DNA from: Prolixibacteraceae bacterium
GTDB lineage: Bacteria; Bacteroidota; Bacteroidia; Bacteroidales; Prolixibacteraceae
Direction of reading: 5' to 3'
Assembly (NCBI GenBank): GCA_007116765.1
Contig: SKHV01000006.1
Span: 1 to 14,257 of the forward strand
Length of the DNA stretch: 14,257 nt
The notes beneath the pieces are model-generated. The model saw nothing but the letters and a program-made list of their open reading frames with translations. It was not told the origin of the DNA and made no database searches. Made by a program: the position numbers and the translations under genes. Positions 6,765 to 14,257 of the stretch are shown here, one piece after another; position 1 is the first letter of the stretch; each line of letters opens with the position of its first letter.

Positions 6765-9700
6765 TTACACTTCGGAAGGCGATTTTCCGAAGTACTTTTT
6801 GAAAACAGTACTGAAATACCCGGAACTGGCAAATCCGCATTTATCGCTTATTTCGTAAATACTGTATTTCCCTTTTTGCAATAACTCCAAAGCATAATCC
6901 ATTCTGGCCGACTTAATAAAATCGCTGGGCGACAGGCCGGTAAGTGCTTTTACTTTTTTATAAAGTAATGAGCCACTCACCTTCATTTCAGAAGCAAATT
7001 CGTCTTTGCCAAAGTTTTGATTGGCCATGTTTCCTTTCATTACTTCAAGGGTTCTTTTTAGAAACTCATCGTTAAGCGCATTGCTTAAAACCGATCCTTT
7101 TTTTTCGGTTTGGATGAGGCGCAAAGCCCTTTCGCGAATGGCAAAGCGATTTTGGATAATGGTACGAATTTTCTGCCGTAGTAATTCTGTATCGAAGGGT
7201 TTGGTGAGATAATCGTCGGCACCAAGCCCCAGGCCATGCAATTGCATCACATCTTCGTCGAGCGCAGTGAGCAATACAATGGGTATGTGCGAGGTTTCAA
7301 AAGTCGATTTCACCCGCTTACACAATTCAAAGCCTCCCATTTTGGGCATCATTATGTCTGAAATAACCAAGTCGGGCATCACACTTTGAATAAGCTCCCA
7401 CGCTTCCACGCCATTGGGTGCGGCAAGTATATCGTAGACATTTTCGAAAGCCATCGTTAAAAAACGACGTAATTCATCATTATCTTCAACAATGAGTAGC
7501 TTTAACTTTTTGCTTTCGGGCTTGGCTTTCTCAAACGAGGTATTTAATGATTCTTTATTGAAATCTTCTGTGCTAGTTTCTGCTTCACTCTTTTCAATTG
7601 TATTTTTCAATTTTTTGTACGGAATACTTACTGTAAATTCCGAACCTCTTCCTTCTTCGCTTGTAAAGCTGATTTGTCCCGAGTGCAACTTCACAATATT
7701 TTTAACCAGCAAAAGACCGACTCCGGACCCCACTATTTTTGAGTTAATGGCATTTTCGGCTCTATAAAATTCATTAAACAAGCGTTTCTGATCTTGTTTT
7801 GATATACCTATCCCCTTGTCGGTCACCGTTATGTTCCACTGTTTATCGTTACCCGCAAATGAAATATAAACATGGGTGTGGGCCTTTGAATATTTAATTG
7901 CGTTTGAAATCAGGTTATCGATAACTTTTTCAATATGAATAACATCTACAGCCGTTTCGTAATTTTCGGTATTGAATTTTGAAAAAAGTTTAATGCTTTT
8001 TACCGCAGCCAGCGATTCAAACATTTCTGTTCTGTGTTTAATTATATCGGGAATATTAGCCATAACAGGGTTCAAATGCTCTTTACCAATGTCGGCTTTC
8101 TGAAAATCCATCAATTGGCTTACCACTGCATTAAGGTGTTTGCCCTGTTCTATGGCCATATTCAGAAAATGCCGGGCTTTTTCAGATAAACCCAATTCAT
8201 TCCTTAATTCTTCAACAGGGGCTTTAATGAGTGTTAGCGAGGTTCTGATTTCGTGGGCTGTATTGGTGAAAAACCGCACTTTTTCTTCGGCATGCTGTTG
8301 CTTTATGCGATTTAGTGAATACCAGAATATTGAATAAATAAAAAAAGAAGACAAGATAATCATGAGTGACAAGAACCACCATGTAGCCCAAAAAGGAGGT
8401 GTAATTATCAGGCTTAGTGTGCGTTGATCGATGATGCGCGACAAAGAGCTGTCGAACATCCTAATTTTTAAATCGTAGTCCTTATAAGGAATGTTGTTGT
8501 AACTTATTAAACGGTGGTTTGAGGGTTCGGTCCAGTCGGGGTCAAGTCCTTCTAACTTCCATGAAAATTTGGCTTTTGAAACATCGCCTACCGGGAGCAA
8601 ATCGAGGGTAATGGTGTTTTGCCGGTATTTCAAGCTTAGTTTTTCGAGCTCATTAACAGGCCCAGCTGGATTAAACGATGCATTATCGCGAATTGAGCGC
8701 CCCAACACACTAATATCCTGGTAATAAATGCTTCCACTCAACTCTTCTTCGCTCATCGATGCAGGATCAAAAACAAGTACACCGTTATTTGTTCCAAAAG
8801 CCAAACGTCCATCGCTTAATGCAAAATGAGCATTGTTATTAAACGACAACGAAGATAAAAGGTGATAATTGGAATACACGAGCACGGTTTCATGAATTGG
8901 GCAAAAGCGACAAAGGCCGATTTCGGTACCCAGCCAAAAATAACCATCGGCATAAACAATGCTGTTAACATGGTTCGACAACAAGCCGTTGGCCGTAGTA
9001 AATTGCTGAATTTGTCCCGAGCTGGGACTGTAACATAGTAATCCATCACCACCGGTGCCCAGCCATATTTTTTTTGCATGTATCGAAATGTCGGTAATGA
9101 TATAATCGTCGACTAATAAAGTGTATACGCTATTATTTTTGTTTAACTGTACCAGACCGTATGAGCATGCCAAAAGCATCAACGAATCGTTGTACTGAAC
9201 AATTTTAGTGGCCGGTTGGAAAAAGTACTTTTGAAAATGGTTTTTCTCAGGAATATATCGAACCACCTCACCATTTATTCCTCCAATCCAAATTTCATCG
9301 TTTGAATCTTCGTAAATATGAAAAACAAAATCGTTTATAAACGGAGACTCAGAAGTAGCCTGAGCATAATGTGCCAGTTCTTTCCCCGATGCACCATCAA
9401 GCACATAAACACCCGACGAATAAGAACCAGCCCAAATATTACCTTGTCGATCCTCACAAAGTGTTAAAAAAACCTGTGCCTGCTCTTGCTTATCGTTGTA
9501 TAAGTGTACCCATTTATCTTCATCGGTTTTCCAAACACTTATGCCATTGTCGGTGGCAAACCACAGTTTTTTATTACTATCTTCTAATACACTATTTACA
9601 TTGTTGTTACCCAGCGAATTGCTTTGATTAACCTGATGAACAATATGTTCTATCACCGGAGACCCCAGATCGAAAAACGAAAGTCCCCCCGAATAAGTGC

Positions 9701-10664
9701 ATACCCATACTCTGTTGGCTTCTGTATCGTGATAAATATCGTAAACTCCGTTGCCACTTAATGAATGAGGGTTGTTCACATCGCTTTTGTACACTTGCTC
9801 AATGCTGAGGTTTTCAGGTTTTATGGTCCAAATGCCCCGACCATCAACACCAACCATAATACGCTGATTATCTACACTTTCAATATCCATGACCGGCTGA
9901 GTCGGGAAATCACCGGGCGCAAAGCGAATGAGGGTATCGAGACTTAAATCGAAATAAAACAGTCCCTTGGAGCTTGAACCAAGCCACAAATATTCATTAT
10001 CCTCATCAAAAAACAATGAATAAGTTTGGTAATAGTAATGCATGAGGTCATTGAAAATCACCTTATTCTCTTTATTATTTACATTGAAAACAGAGATTTC
10101 ATTCAGTGAAACTGCAAAAAAACTGTCGCTATTGTACCATTCCAGTTGTGTAAGCGGCACGCTCACATGCCGTTGTGCTTCGTGCTGTTTATTTTGATAC
10201 ATAAAAAGACCTTCGGAAGTAGCCATCCAGCAGGTATCGCTTCCCTGAAACAATACCGATGTAACATTCAAGTGCCTGTTGTTTAATTCCTTTCCAAGAT
10301 TATAGTAAAGAACGAAAGCGTCGGATATTGGGTTATACCTGAACATTTGACCGTTGTTTGAGTAAGCCCATAATGTAGCGTGTGTATAAACCAGCTTAAC
10401 CGTAAGCACATTCGACGATTCGAAGGGCAATTGATAAATGCGGTAGTCATCGCCGGTAAGCCTGATTATGCCCGATTTTGTTGACGCCCAAACAAAGCCA
10501 TTATGGTCTTTACACACCGACGATGCTTGTCGCATGGAAATACCATATAGTTCATTGATATTTTGAAACTTATAGTTTGCCGCCCCGGCATTTAGCATTA
10601 AAGGGAGTAAGGCAATAAATATGAATATCGGAATAAATAACTGTGGGAAAAATAATTTTCTCAT
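6765..10664 (-). CDS. Hybrid two-component system regulator (HTCS): periplasmic propeller sensor, histidine kinase, receiver and AraC output in one protein
   Basis: This 1299-residue one-protein signalling system probably senses a glycan fragment in the periplasm and activates nearby hydrolase operons. A signal or N-terminal membrane segment (about 1-28) is followed by two beta-propellers of Reg_prop repeats (about 35-640, e.g. DHNGFVWASTKSGI at 53-66 and DSNKKLWFATDNGI at 362-375). Then come a Y_Y_Y-type domain (about 670-755) and one transmembrane helix (about 758-782). The kinase has phospho-acceptor His804 in AHEIRTSLT, N-box Asn917/Asn921 and the DKGIGIS box at 949. The receiver (about 1054-1170) has Glu1060/Asp1061, phospho-Asp1103 and Lys1155. 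The AraC-type helix-turn-helix occupies about 1195-1299. All key residues are present, so it should work. It lies between the GH51/GH43 pair and the esterase array. The inducer, likely an arabinoxylo-oligosaccharide, is inference from the neighbours. Confidence 0.95.
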   Translation of the reverse strand: MRKLFFPQLFIPIFIFIALLPLMLNAGAANYKFQNINELYGISMRQASSVCKDHNGFVWASTKSGIIRLTGDDYRIYQLPFESSNVLTVKLVYTHATLWAYSNNGQMFRYNPISDAFVLYYNLGKELNNRHLNVTSVLFQGSDTCWMATSEGLFMYQNKQHEAQRHVSVPLTQLEWYNSDSFFAVSLNEISVFNVNNKENKVIFNDLMHYYYQTYSLFFDEDNEYLWLGSSSKGLFYFDLSLDTLIRFAPGDFPTQPVMDIESVDNQRIMVGVDGRGIWTIKPENLSIEQVYKSDVNNPHSLSGNGVYDIYHDTEANRVWVCTYSGGLSFFDLGSPVIEHIVHQVNQSNSLGNNNVNSVLEDSNKKLWFATDNGISVWKTDEDKWVHLYNDKQEQAQVFLTLCEDRQGNIWAGSYSSGVYVLDGASGKELAHYAQATSESPFINDFVFHIYEDSNDEIWIGGINGEVVRYIPEKNHFQKYFFQPATKIVQYNDSLMLLACSYGLVQLNKNNSVYTLLVDDYIITDISIHAKKIWLGTGGDGLLCYSPSSGQIQQFTTANGLLSNHVNSIVYADGYFWLGTEIGLCRFCPIHETVLVYSNYHLLSSLSFNNNAHFALSDGRLAFGTNNGVLVFDPASMSEEELSGSIYYQDISVLGRSIRDNASFNPAGPVNELEKLSLKYRQNTITLDLLPVGDVSKAKFSWKLEGLDPDWTEPSNHRLISYNNIPYKDYDLKIRMFDSSLSRIIDQRTLSLIITPPFWATWWFLSLMIILSSFFIYSIFWYSLNRIKQQHAEEKVRFFTNTAHEIRTSLTLIKAPVEELRNELGLSEKARHFLNMAIEQGKHLNAVVSQLMDFQKADIGKEHLNPVMANIPDIIKHRTEMFESLAAVKSIKLFSKFNTENYETAVDVIHIEKVIDNLISNAIKYSKAHTHVYISFAGNDKQWNITVTDKGIGISKQDQKRLFNEFYRAENAINSKIVGSGVGLLLVKNIVKLHSGQISFTSEEGRGSEFTVSIPYKKLKNTIEKSEAETSTEDFNKESLNTSFEKAKPESKKLKLLIVEDNDELRRFLTMAFENVYDILAAPNGVEAWELIQSVMPDLVISDIMMPKMGGFELCKRVKSTFETSHIPIVLLTALDEDVMQLHGLGLGADDYLTKPFDTELLRQKIRTIIQNRFAIRERALRLIQTEKKGSVLSNALNDEFLKRTLEVMKGNMANQNFGKDEFASEMKVSGSLLYKKVKALTGLSPSDFIKSARMDYALELLQKGKYSIYEISDKCGFASSGYFSTVFKKYFGKSPSEV

Positions 10665-10704
10665 AGTTCATGCAAAAACTGTTATGTTAGTCTAATTCAA
10701 TTAA

Positions 10705-10742
10705 CAACCTGAGTTCGAATAAAAAGTATCTCACTCAGGTTG
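10705..10742. other. Perfect 10-bp inverted repeat between GH43 and HTCS genes
   Basis: CAACCTGAGT (10705-10714) and ACTCAGGTTG (10733-10742) are perfect complements around an 18-base loop. The hairpin lies between the GH43 stop and the HTCS start. On the minus strand it is followed by TTAATTG rather than a T-run, so it is a weak terminator or attenuator at best. It could instead be an operator or an RNA-stability hairpin at the 3' end of the GH51-GH43 transcript. No promoter motif is evident in the rest of the 108-bp spacer. Confidence 0.5.
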
Positions 10743-10772
10743 ATAGCTTATGCCTACAAGTATAAACATTTT

Positions 10773-12338
10773 TTACCAGTTAATGCGGTCAGTGATTTTG
10801 TAATATCCAAAATCGACGTACCCTCCCGAGGTTTCAGTGGCATAATTGAACAGCCCGAAACGATATCCCATAAAATGTGGCAGGGTATATGACATTTGAA
10901 GAGTTTCTCCAATGGATATCCATTCTTTTCCATCGAGACTGTAGTAAAAATAAGCTTTATCGCTGCGTTCTTTAAAATCGCAATCAATTCGGAAAAGAAC
11001 GGTTTCATTACTTAATGGAACTTGTGCATGTACTAAAGGTTCGTCGTTATCTGACATCACCATGATAATATTTTTTGTTCCGTTTTCCTTTTTTACACCT
11101 ACATAACCATAATTGCGCTGTAGAGCGATGAATCCGGCACAGTCGCCATCCTTCATATTCGCTACATCGATTGAAATAGAAGCCGAGCTTTCGGGGCCAA
11201 AAGTACGTTGCGTTAACATATTGCGAGCCTCAAGCACGTTATCGTCGATGCGGCCTGTGGTTAACCTCAGGTATCCCCTCCGTTCGCGCACCGACCATAG
11301 TTCGTTTACGGGGTTGTGGTTCCATTGCCAAACCAATGGAAGGTCGGCCTCCCTTCTTTTGCGTTTAAAATTGTCGGAGGCCACAATGCCGGGCGAAAGT
11401 CCTTTGCTTGCAGGTAAATCCAGCTCATCGGGCACAACACCATCGATTCCGATAACCGGCCAGCCATCTTCCCATTTCACAGGCGCCAAATAAGGAATTC
11501 GACCTACTGAGCCATTATCGCGAAAAAGAAATGCATACCAATCTCCTTCGGGAGTGTCGATAATTCCTCCCTGAGCAATACCTCTGTCGCGCAGAGCCAG
11601 TTTGCCTTCGTACGGACCGTTAATATTATCGGCACGGTGAATGATAACTTTTCTCATTCCTCCACGCACCCATGTAATGTTGAAAAGATAGTACATGTCG
11701 TTCACCTTAAAAAGTTGAGACCCTTCGGCCGGGAGCATTATATTATCTCCTGCCGGAGCACTTGCATTTTCGATGATTACACGCTCGGAATCGGGCTTAA
11801 CGCCACTCAGGTCGCTTTCGAGTTCATACAGGCTGATTCGCCCCACTCCTGCAATAAGGTACACTTTTCCATCCTCGTCGAAAAACAGGGAATGGTCGTG
11901 AATAGAAGGTGAAAAAGTGATTTCCTCCCAGGGTTCTTTTTCGATATCGTGTGTAGTAAAAATATGCGTTTTTCCCGAAGTTGCAGAAAAGGTAGAAGCA
12001 TAGAAAATCCCGTTGTGATATCGAAGACTGGGTGCCCACGAGCCTCGCCCATAAGCAGATTGTCCGTTTTTAAGGTTCATGCTCTCGTTACTCACGAGTG
12101 TATTATACGCATAACTTACTATTTCCCAATTTACCAAATCGGTCGATTTCATAATGGGTAAGCCCGGAGCCATGTGCATGGTGGTACTTGCGGTGTAGTA
12201 TGTATCGCCTACACGTATCATGGACACATCAGGCACATCGGCCCAAATAATCGGGTTTTGGGCTTTTTGTTGTGCATAAACAATTACGTTGTTTATGAAT
12301 ACAATCATCAAAATAAGGCAAATGTGTTTAATCTTCAT
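10773..12338 (-). CDS. GH43 (subfamily 12-like) alpha-L-arabinofuranosidase or beta-xylosidase, secreted
   Basis: Predicted secreted glycosidase of 521 residues acting on arabinose- or xylose-containing side chains. The signal peptide is about residues 1-22 (ending VIVYAQ). The five-bladed GH43 propeller spans about 28-310: Asp37 in ADVPD is the likely general base, Asp148 in SIHDHS the pKa modulator and Glu205 in PAEGSQLF the general acid. AQGGIIDTPEGDWYAF and the VGRIPYLAPVKWEDGWPVIG region are typical of this subfamily. Residues about 320-521 form the C-terminal beta-sandwich common in these enzymes. As I recall the family, the base motif is usually followed by Pro (DVPDPS); here it is DVPDVS. 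The gene starts 11 bp after the GH51 stop, so the two are almost surely one transcript. GH43_12 is recalled, not searched; arabinofuranosidase is favoured over xylosidase. Confidence 0.9.
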   Translation of the reverse strand: MKIKHICLILMIVFINNVIVYAQQKAQNPIIWADVPDVSMIRVGDTYYTASTTMHMAPGLPIMKSTDLVNWEIVSYAYNTLVSNESMNLKNGQSAYGRGSWAPSLRYHNGIFYASTFSATSGKTHIFTTHDIEKEPWEEITFSPSIHDHSLFFDEDGKVYLIAGVGRISLYELESDLSGVKPDSERVIIENASAPAGDNIMLPAEGSQLFKVNDMYYLFNITWVRGGMRKVIIHRADNINGPYEGKLALRDRGIAQGGIIDTPEGDWYAFLFRDNGSVGRIPYLAPVKWEDGWPVIGIDGVVPDELDLPASKGLSPGIVASDNFKRKRREADLPLVWQWNHNPVNELWSVRERRGYLRLTTGRIDDNVLEARNMLTQRTFGPESSASISIDVANMKDGDCAGFIALQRNYGYVGVKKENGTKNIIMVMSDNDEPLVHAQVPLSNETVLFRIDCDFKERSDKAYFYYSLDGKEWISIGETLQMSYTLPHFMGYRFGLFNYATETSGGYVDFGYYKITDRINW

Positions 12339-12349
12339 TGTATTTAGTT

Positions 12350-13951
12350 TTATTTTACAGCAATTGAAAGTACCGTGACCGACTGAGGCTGAACAGTTAG
12401 CGATATATTATTTCCCGATACGCTTGCATTGATCGCTTTAGGCGATACATTATCAGGATTTTCATAAGTGTTAACCGCATCGATTGTGGAAGCATAAAGC
12501 GTTTCGGCCGATACATTTTCGATGGAATATCCTTCAAAAGGAAGAGCAAGCGAAGCGGTATTATTTGGATCCACATTGGTAATTGCCACGTAAATTTTCC
12601 CGTCTTTACCTTTAGCAGCTATGGCATCGATACGCGGAAGCTCTATGTTCCCAAAGCTATATTTTCCTGCATCGAAATCGACGGCAAGCCTAGTCGCACC
12701 CTGAAATGGAACATACATACGAAAAATATGATAGGTTGGAGTCAGTACCATTTTTTCATCCTCAGTATGAATTACTGACTGTAATACGTTGACCATTTGG
12801 GCAATATTGGCTCCATGTACCCTCTCGGCATGACGCATGAATATATTGAAATTCAGGGCGGCAATTACCGCATCACGTTGCGAATTTTGCTGAATCAGAA
12901 AACCGGGATCTGTTCCCTCGGTGGGCGCCAGCCAGCTGCCCCATTCTGAAACCAGTATTGATACTTCCGTGTCGGGATCATATTTATCCATTATGGCCCG
13001 GTTATTGGCAATGTATTGATCCATTTCAAGTGCTTCTTCAATAACTTCGGCATATTGCTGCTCATTAAAACCTGTAGCGGGAATAAGCGGTGGCCAGCCA
13101 CCACGTGTATAGTTGTGAATAGCAAGTCCATGTATATCCCAGGTCCATGTACGGTCTGCCCATGCCTCCATAATAGCTTCTGTATAACCAAAACTGTACT
13201 CGTCATACGAATCAGGCCCAACAGCTACAAATTGCGTGTTTACATTTGGGTTGTAATTGCTGGTAAAGGTTAAATGCCTTTTAAGTTCGGTAATATATTC
13301 CTCAGGCGTAAAAGGGCCTCCACATCCCCATGACTCATTGCCGATTCCCCAGAAAAGAACTTCGTATGGTTCAGAATTGCCATTGCGTGCTCTTTCATCT
13401 CCAAGGGCAGTCCCTGTTGAAGTAAGATATTCCAACCAATCCGATGCGCCTTTCACAGTTCCTGAGCCCACATTGGCTGAAATAAATGCATCAGAACCAA
13501 TCTGAGATAGAAAGTCAAAAAACTCGTGCGAACCAAAAGTATTTGGCTCAACAGCTCCCCCCCAACTTACATTTATCCTGGTTTTTCTTTCCTCTGGTGT
13601 ACCAATTCCTTCACGCCAATGGTACCTGTCGGCAAAACAACCGCCCGGCCACCTTACATTGGGTACTTTAATTTCTTTCAGAGCCTCAACAACATCGTTG
13701 CGTATACCCCTTGTGTTGGGTATGTCGGAGTCGGGGCCAACCCATATACCGCCATAAATACCAAAGCCTAAATGTTCGGTAAAGTGTCCGAAAATGTGAC
13801 GATTGATCTCCGGACCGGTTTGTGCGGGATCGATAGTAATTTTTACTGTGCCCGAAACTTGCTCTTTTTCGGAACACATATTAAATAAAAATATTAAAGC
13901 GAAGATGCTTGTTACAGCAAATATCTTTCTTAGGTAAAGGAACTGTTTCAT
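12350..13951 (-). CDS. GH51 alpha-L-arabinofuranosidase, probable lipoprotein
   Basis: Predicted retaining alpha-L-arabinofuranosidase of 533 residues, removing arabinofuranosyl units from arabinoxylan, arabinan or their oligosaccharides. A (beta/alpha)8 barrel occupies about 40-410, with INRHIFGHFTEHLG near its start, the acid/base Glu206 in GIGNESWGCGG and the nucleophile Glu336 in SEWGSW. A C-terminal beta-sandwich follows (about 415-533, ending SVTVLSIAVK). The N-terminus has a hydrophobic segment and Cys26 followed by SEKE. That resembles a lipoprotein with acidic residues after the Cys, but the residue before it is Met (FNMC), unusual for signal peptidase II, so membrane anchoring is tentative. 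It is the first gene of the GH51-GH43 pair; no clear promoter was recognised in the upstream spacer. Length and catalytic residues are normal for the family. Confidence 0.94.
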   Translation of the reverse strand: MKQFLYLRKIFAVTSIFALIFLFNMCSEKEQVSGTVKITIDPAQTGPEINRHIFGHFTEHLGFGIYGGIWVGPDSDIPNTRGIRNDVVEALKEIKVPNVRWPGGCFADRYHWREGIGTPEERKTRINVSWGGAVEPNTFGSHEFFDFLSQIGSDAFISANVGSGTVKGASDWLEYLTSTGTALGDERARNGNSEPYEVLFWGIGNESWGCGGPFTPEEYITELKRHLTFTSNYNPNVNTQFVAVGPDSYDEYSFGYTEAIMEAWADRTWTWDIHGLAIHNYTRGGWPPLIPATGFNEQQYAEVIEEALEMDQYIANNRAIMDKYDPDTEVSILVSEWGSWLAPTEGTDPGFLIQQNSQRDAVIAALNFNIFMRHAERVHGANIAQMVNVLQSVIHTEDEKMVLTPTYHIFRMYVPFQGATRLAVDFDAGKYSFGNIELPRIDAIAAKGKDGKIYVAITNVDPNNTASLALPFEGYSIENVSAETLYASTIDAVNTYENPDNVSPKAINASVSGNNISLTVQPQSVTVLSIAVK

Positions 13952-13987
13952 AATAAGTTATTTTATTTGATTCTTAATTTTTCATTT

Positions 13988-14083
13988 CTAGTTATCGTTT
14001 TCAATTCTTATTACAGATAGCGACATAGCAGGTGCGATGTAATCAAACTTTTCTTCAATATTGATTTCGGAAACCAGCAGCAC
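13988..14083 (-). pseudogene. Eroded C-terminal fragment resembling a second GH51 arabinofuranosidase
   Basis: The minus-strand frame ending at a TAG (complement of 13988-13990) encodes about 31 residues, including FDYIAPAMSLSVIRI near its end. This resembles the final beta-strands of arabinofuranosidases of the GH51 type, which often end with a segment like APAxSLTVLRI; the intact GH51 next door ends similarly (SVTVLSIAVK). There is no usable start and no catalytic region. The piece lies between a T9SS-tailed protein and the intact GH51, in the same frame as the former but after its stop. It suggests an arabinofuranosidase gene once lay here and was mostly lost. A short non-homologous open frame cannot be excluded. 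No other gene is seen in 13952-14116. Confidence 0.45.
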
Positions 14084-14116
14084 TATTTTTTTCCTTAAAG
14101 TTATGAAATTATAATA

Positions 14117-14257
14117 TTAATAGTGTCCTGTCACAACAACTTTTTGAAACCCGAGTGTTCTGTTCCCTATAATATACACACCTGCAGAAAGACCTTCTAT
14201 CGCATTCTTCCTCATTACATTTGATTTCACCACTATTCCCACTATGGAATACACATC
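14117..14257 (-). CDS. 3' end of a T9SS-exported protein (type A C-terminal sorting domain), cut by the window edge
   Basis: The 46 residues before the stop (complement of 14117-14119) read as a T9SS type A sorting tail. VYSIVGIVVKS is followed by the signature GLSAGVYII and then a basic residue plus hydrophobics (QKVVVTG) near the C-terminus. Such tails carry proteins across the outer membrane by the type IX system, after which the tail is usually removed and the protein attached to the cell surface or released. The catalytic or binding part lies outside the window, so its function is unknown; a secreted glycan-active enzyme would fit the neighbours. It runs in the same direction as GH51, 165 bp upstream of it. 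Confidence 0.72.
   Translation of the reverse strand, partial: DVYSIVGIVVKSNVMRKNAIEGLSAGVYIIGNRTLGFQKVVVTGHY

Noticed and set aside
10665..10704. Promoter for the HTCS gene
   Set aside because: No TAnnTTTG-like box could be placed, so no site is annotated.
12350..13951. GH51 read as a confident lipoprotein
   Set aside because: Cys26 follows a hydrophobic segment, but Met just before it is unusual for signal peptidase II cleavage, so anchoring is left as tentative.
1..14257. CRISPR arrays, tRNA or rRNA genes, transposases, toxin-antitoxin or defence genes
   Set aside because: No regularly spaced repeats, RNA-gene signatures or relevant protein motifs were seen on either strand.

Overview
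The window looks like part of a plant-cell-wall (arabinoxylan-type) degradation locus from a member of the Bacteroidota. Three things point there: a one-protein hybrid two-component system (HTCS) with an AraC output domain, a type IX secretion (T9SS) C-terminal sorting tail at the right edge, and AT-rich ribosome-binding regions without a clear Shine-Dalgarno sequence. The T9SS tail suggests an environmental lineage (Marinilabiliales/Prolixibacteraceae-like or similar) rather than a gut Bacteroides; that placement is inference. No SusC/SusD pair lies inside the window.

Every gene is on the minus strand, so transcription runs right to left. In that order: the 3' end of a T9SS-exported protein (14257-14117); a short spacer holding what looks like the eroded C-terminus of a second arabinofuranosidase (14083-13988); a GH51 alpha-L-arabinofuranosidase (13951-12350) followed after 11 bp by a GH43 (subfamily 12-like) glycosidase (12338-10773); a 10-bp inverted repeat; the 1299-residue HTCS regulator (10664-6765); a zone of decayed esterase pieces (6703-6411); an intrinsic terminator (6357-6325); an AT-rich control region (6324-6070); then five tandem CE1-type esterases (6069-92), each with a signal peptide, a CBM48/E-set-like N-terminal module and an alpha/beta-hydrolase domain. 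The left edge carries a short repeat of a type scattered in many bacterial genomes.

The likely joint role is removal of side chains from arabinoxylan or a similar hemicellulose. GH51 and GH43 would take off arabinofuranose (or xylose) units, and the esterases would remove feruloyl, acetyl or related acyl groups. The HTCS would sense a released oligosaccharide in the periplasm and switch on neighbouring operons.

The most unusual part is the esterase array. It has five intact copies plus at least one truncated relic. The copies split by linked active-site differences: Glu in the usual Asp position together with TPPCY in four copies, Asp together with TPPGY in one. In three copies the non-catalytic N-terminal module is far better conserved than the catalytic domain. 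I found no clear new defence, mobile or RNA system.
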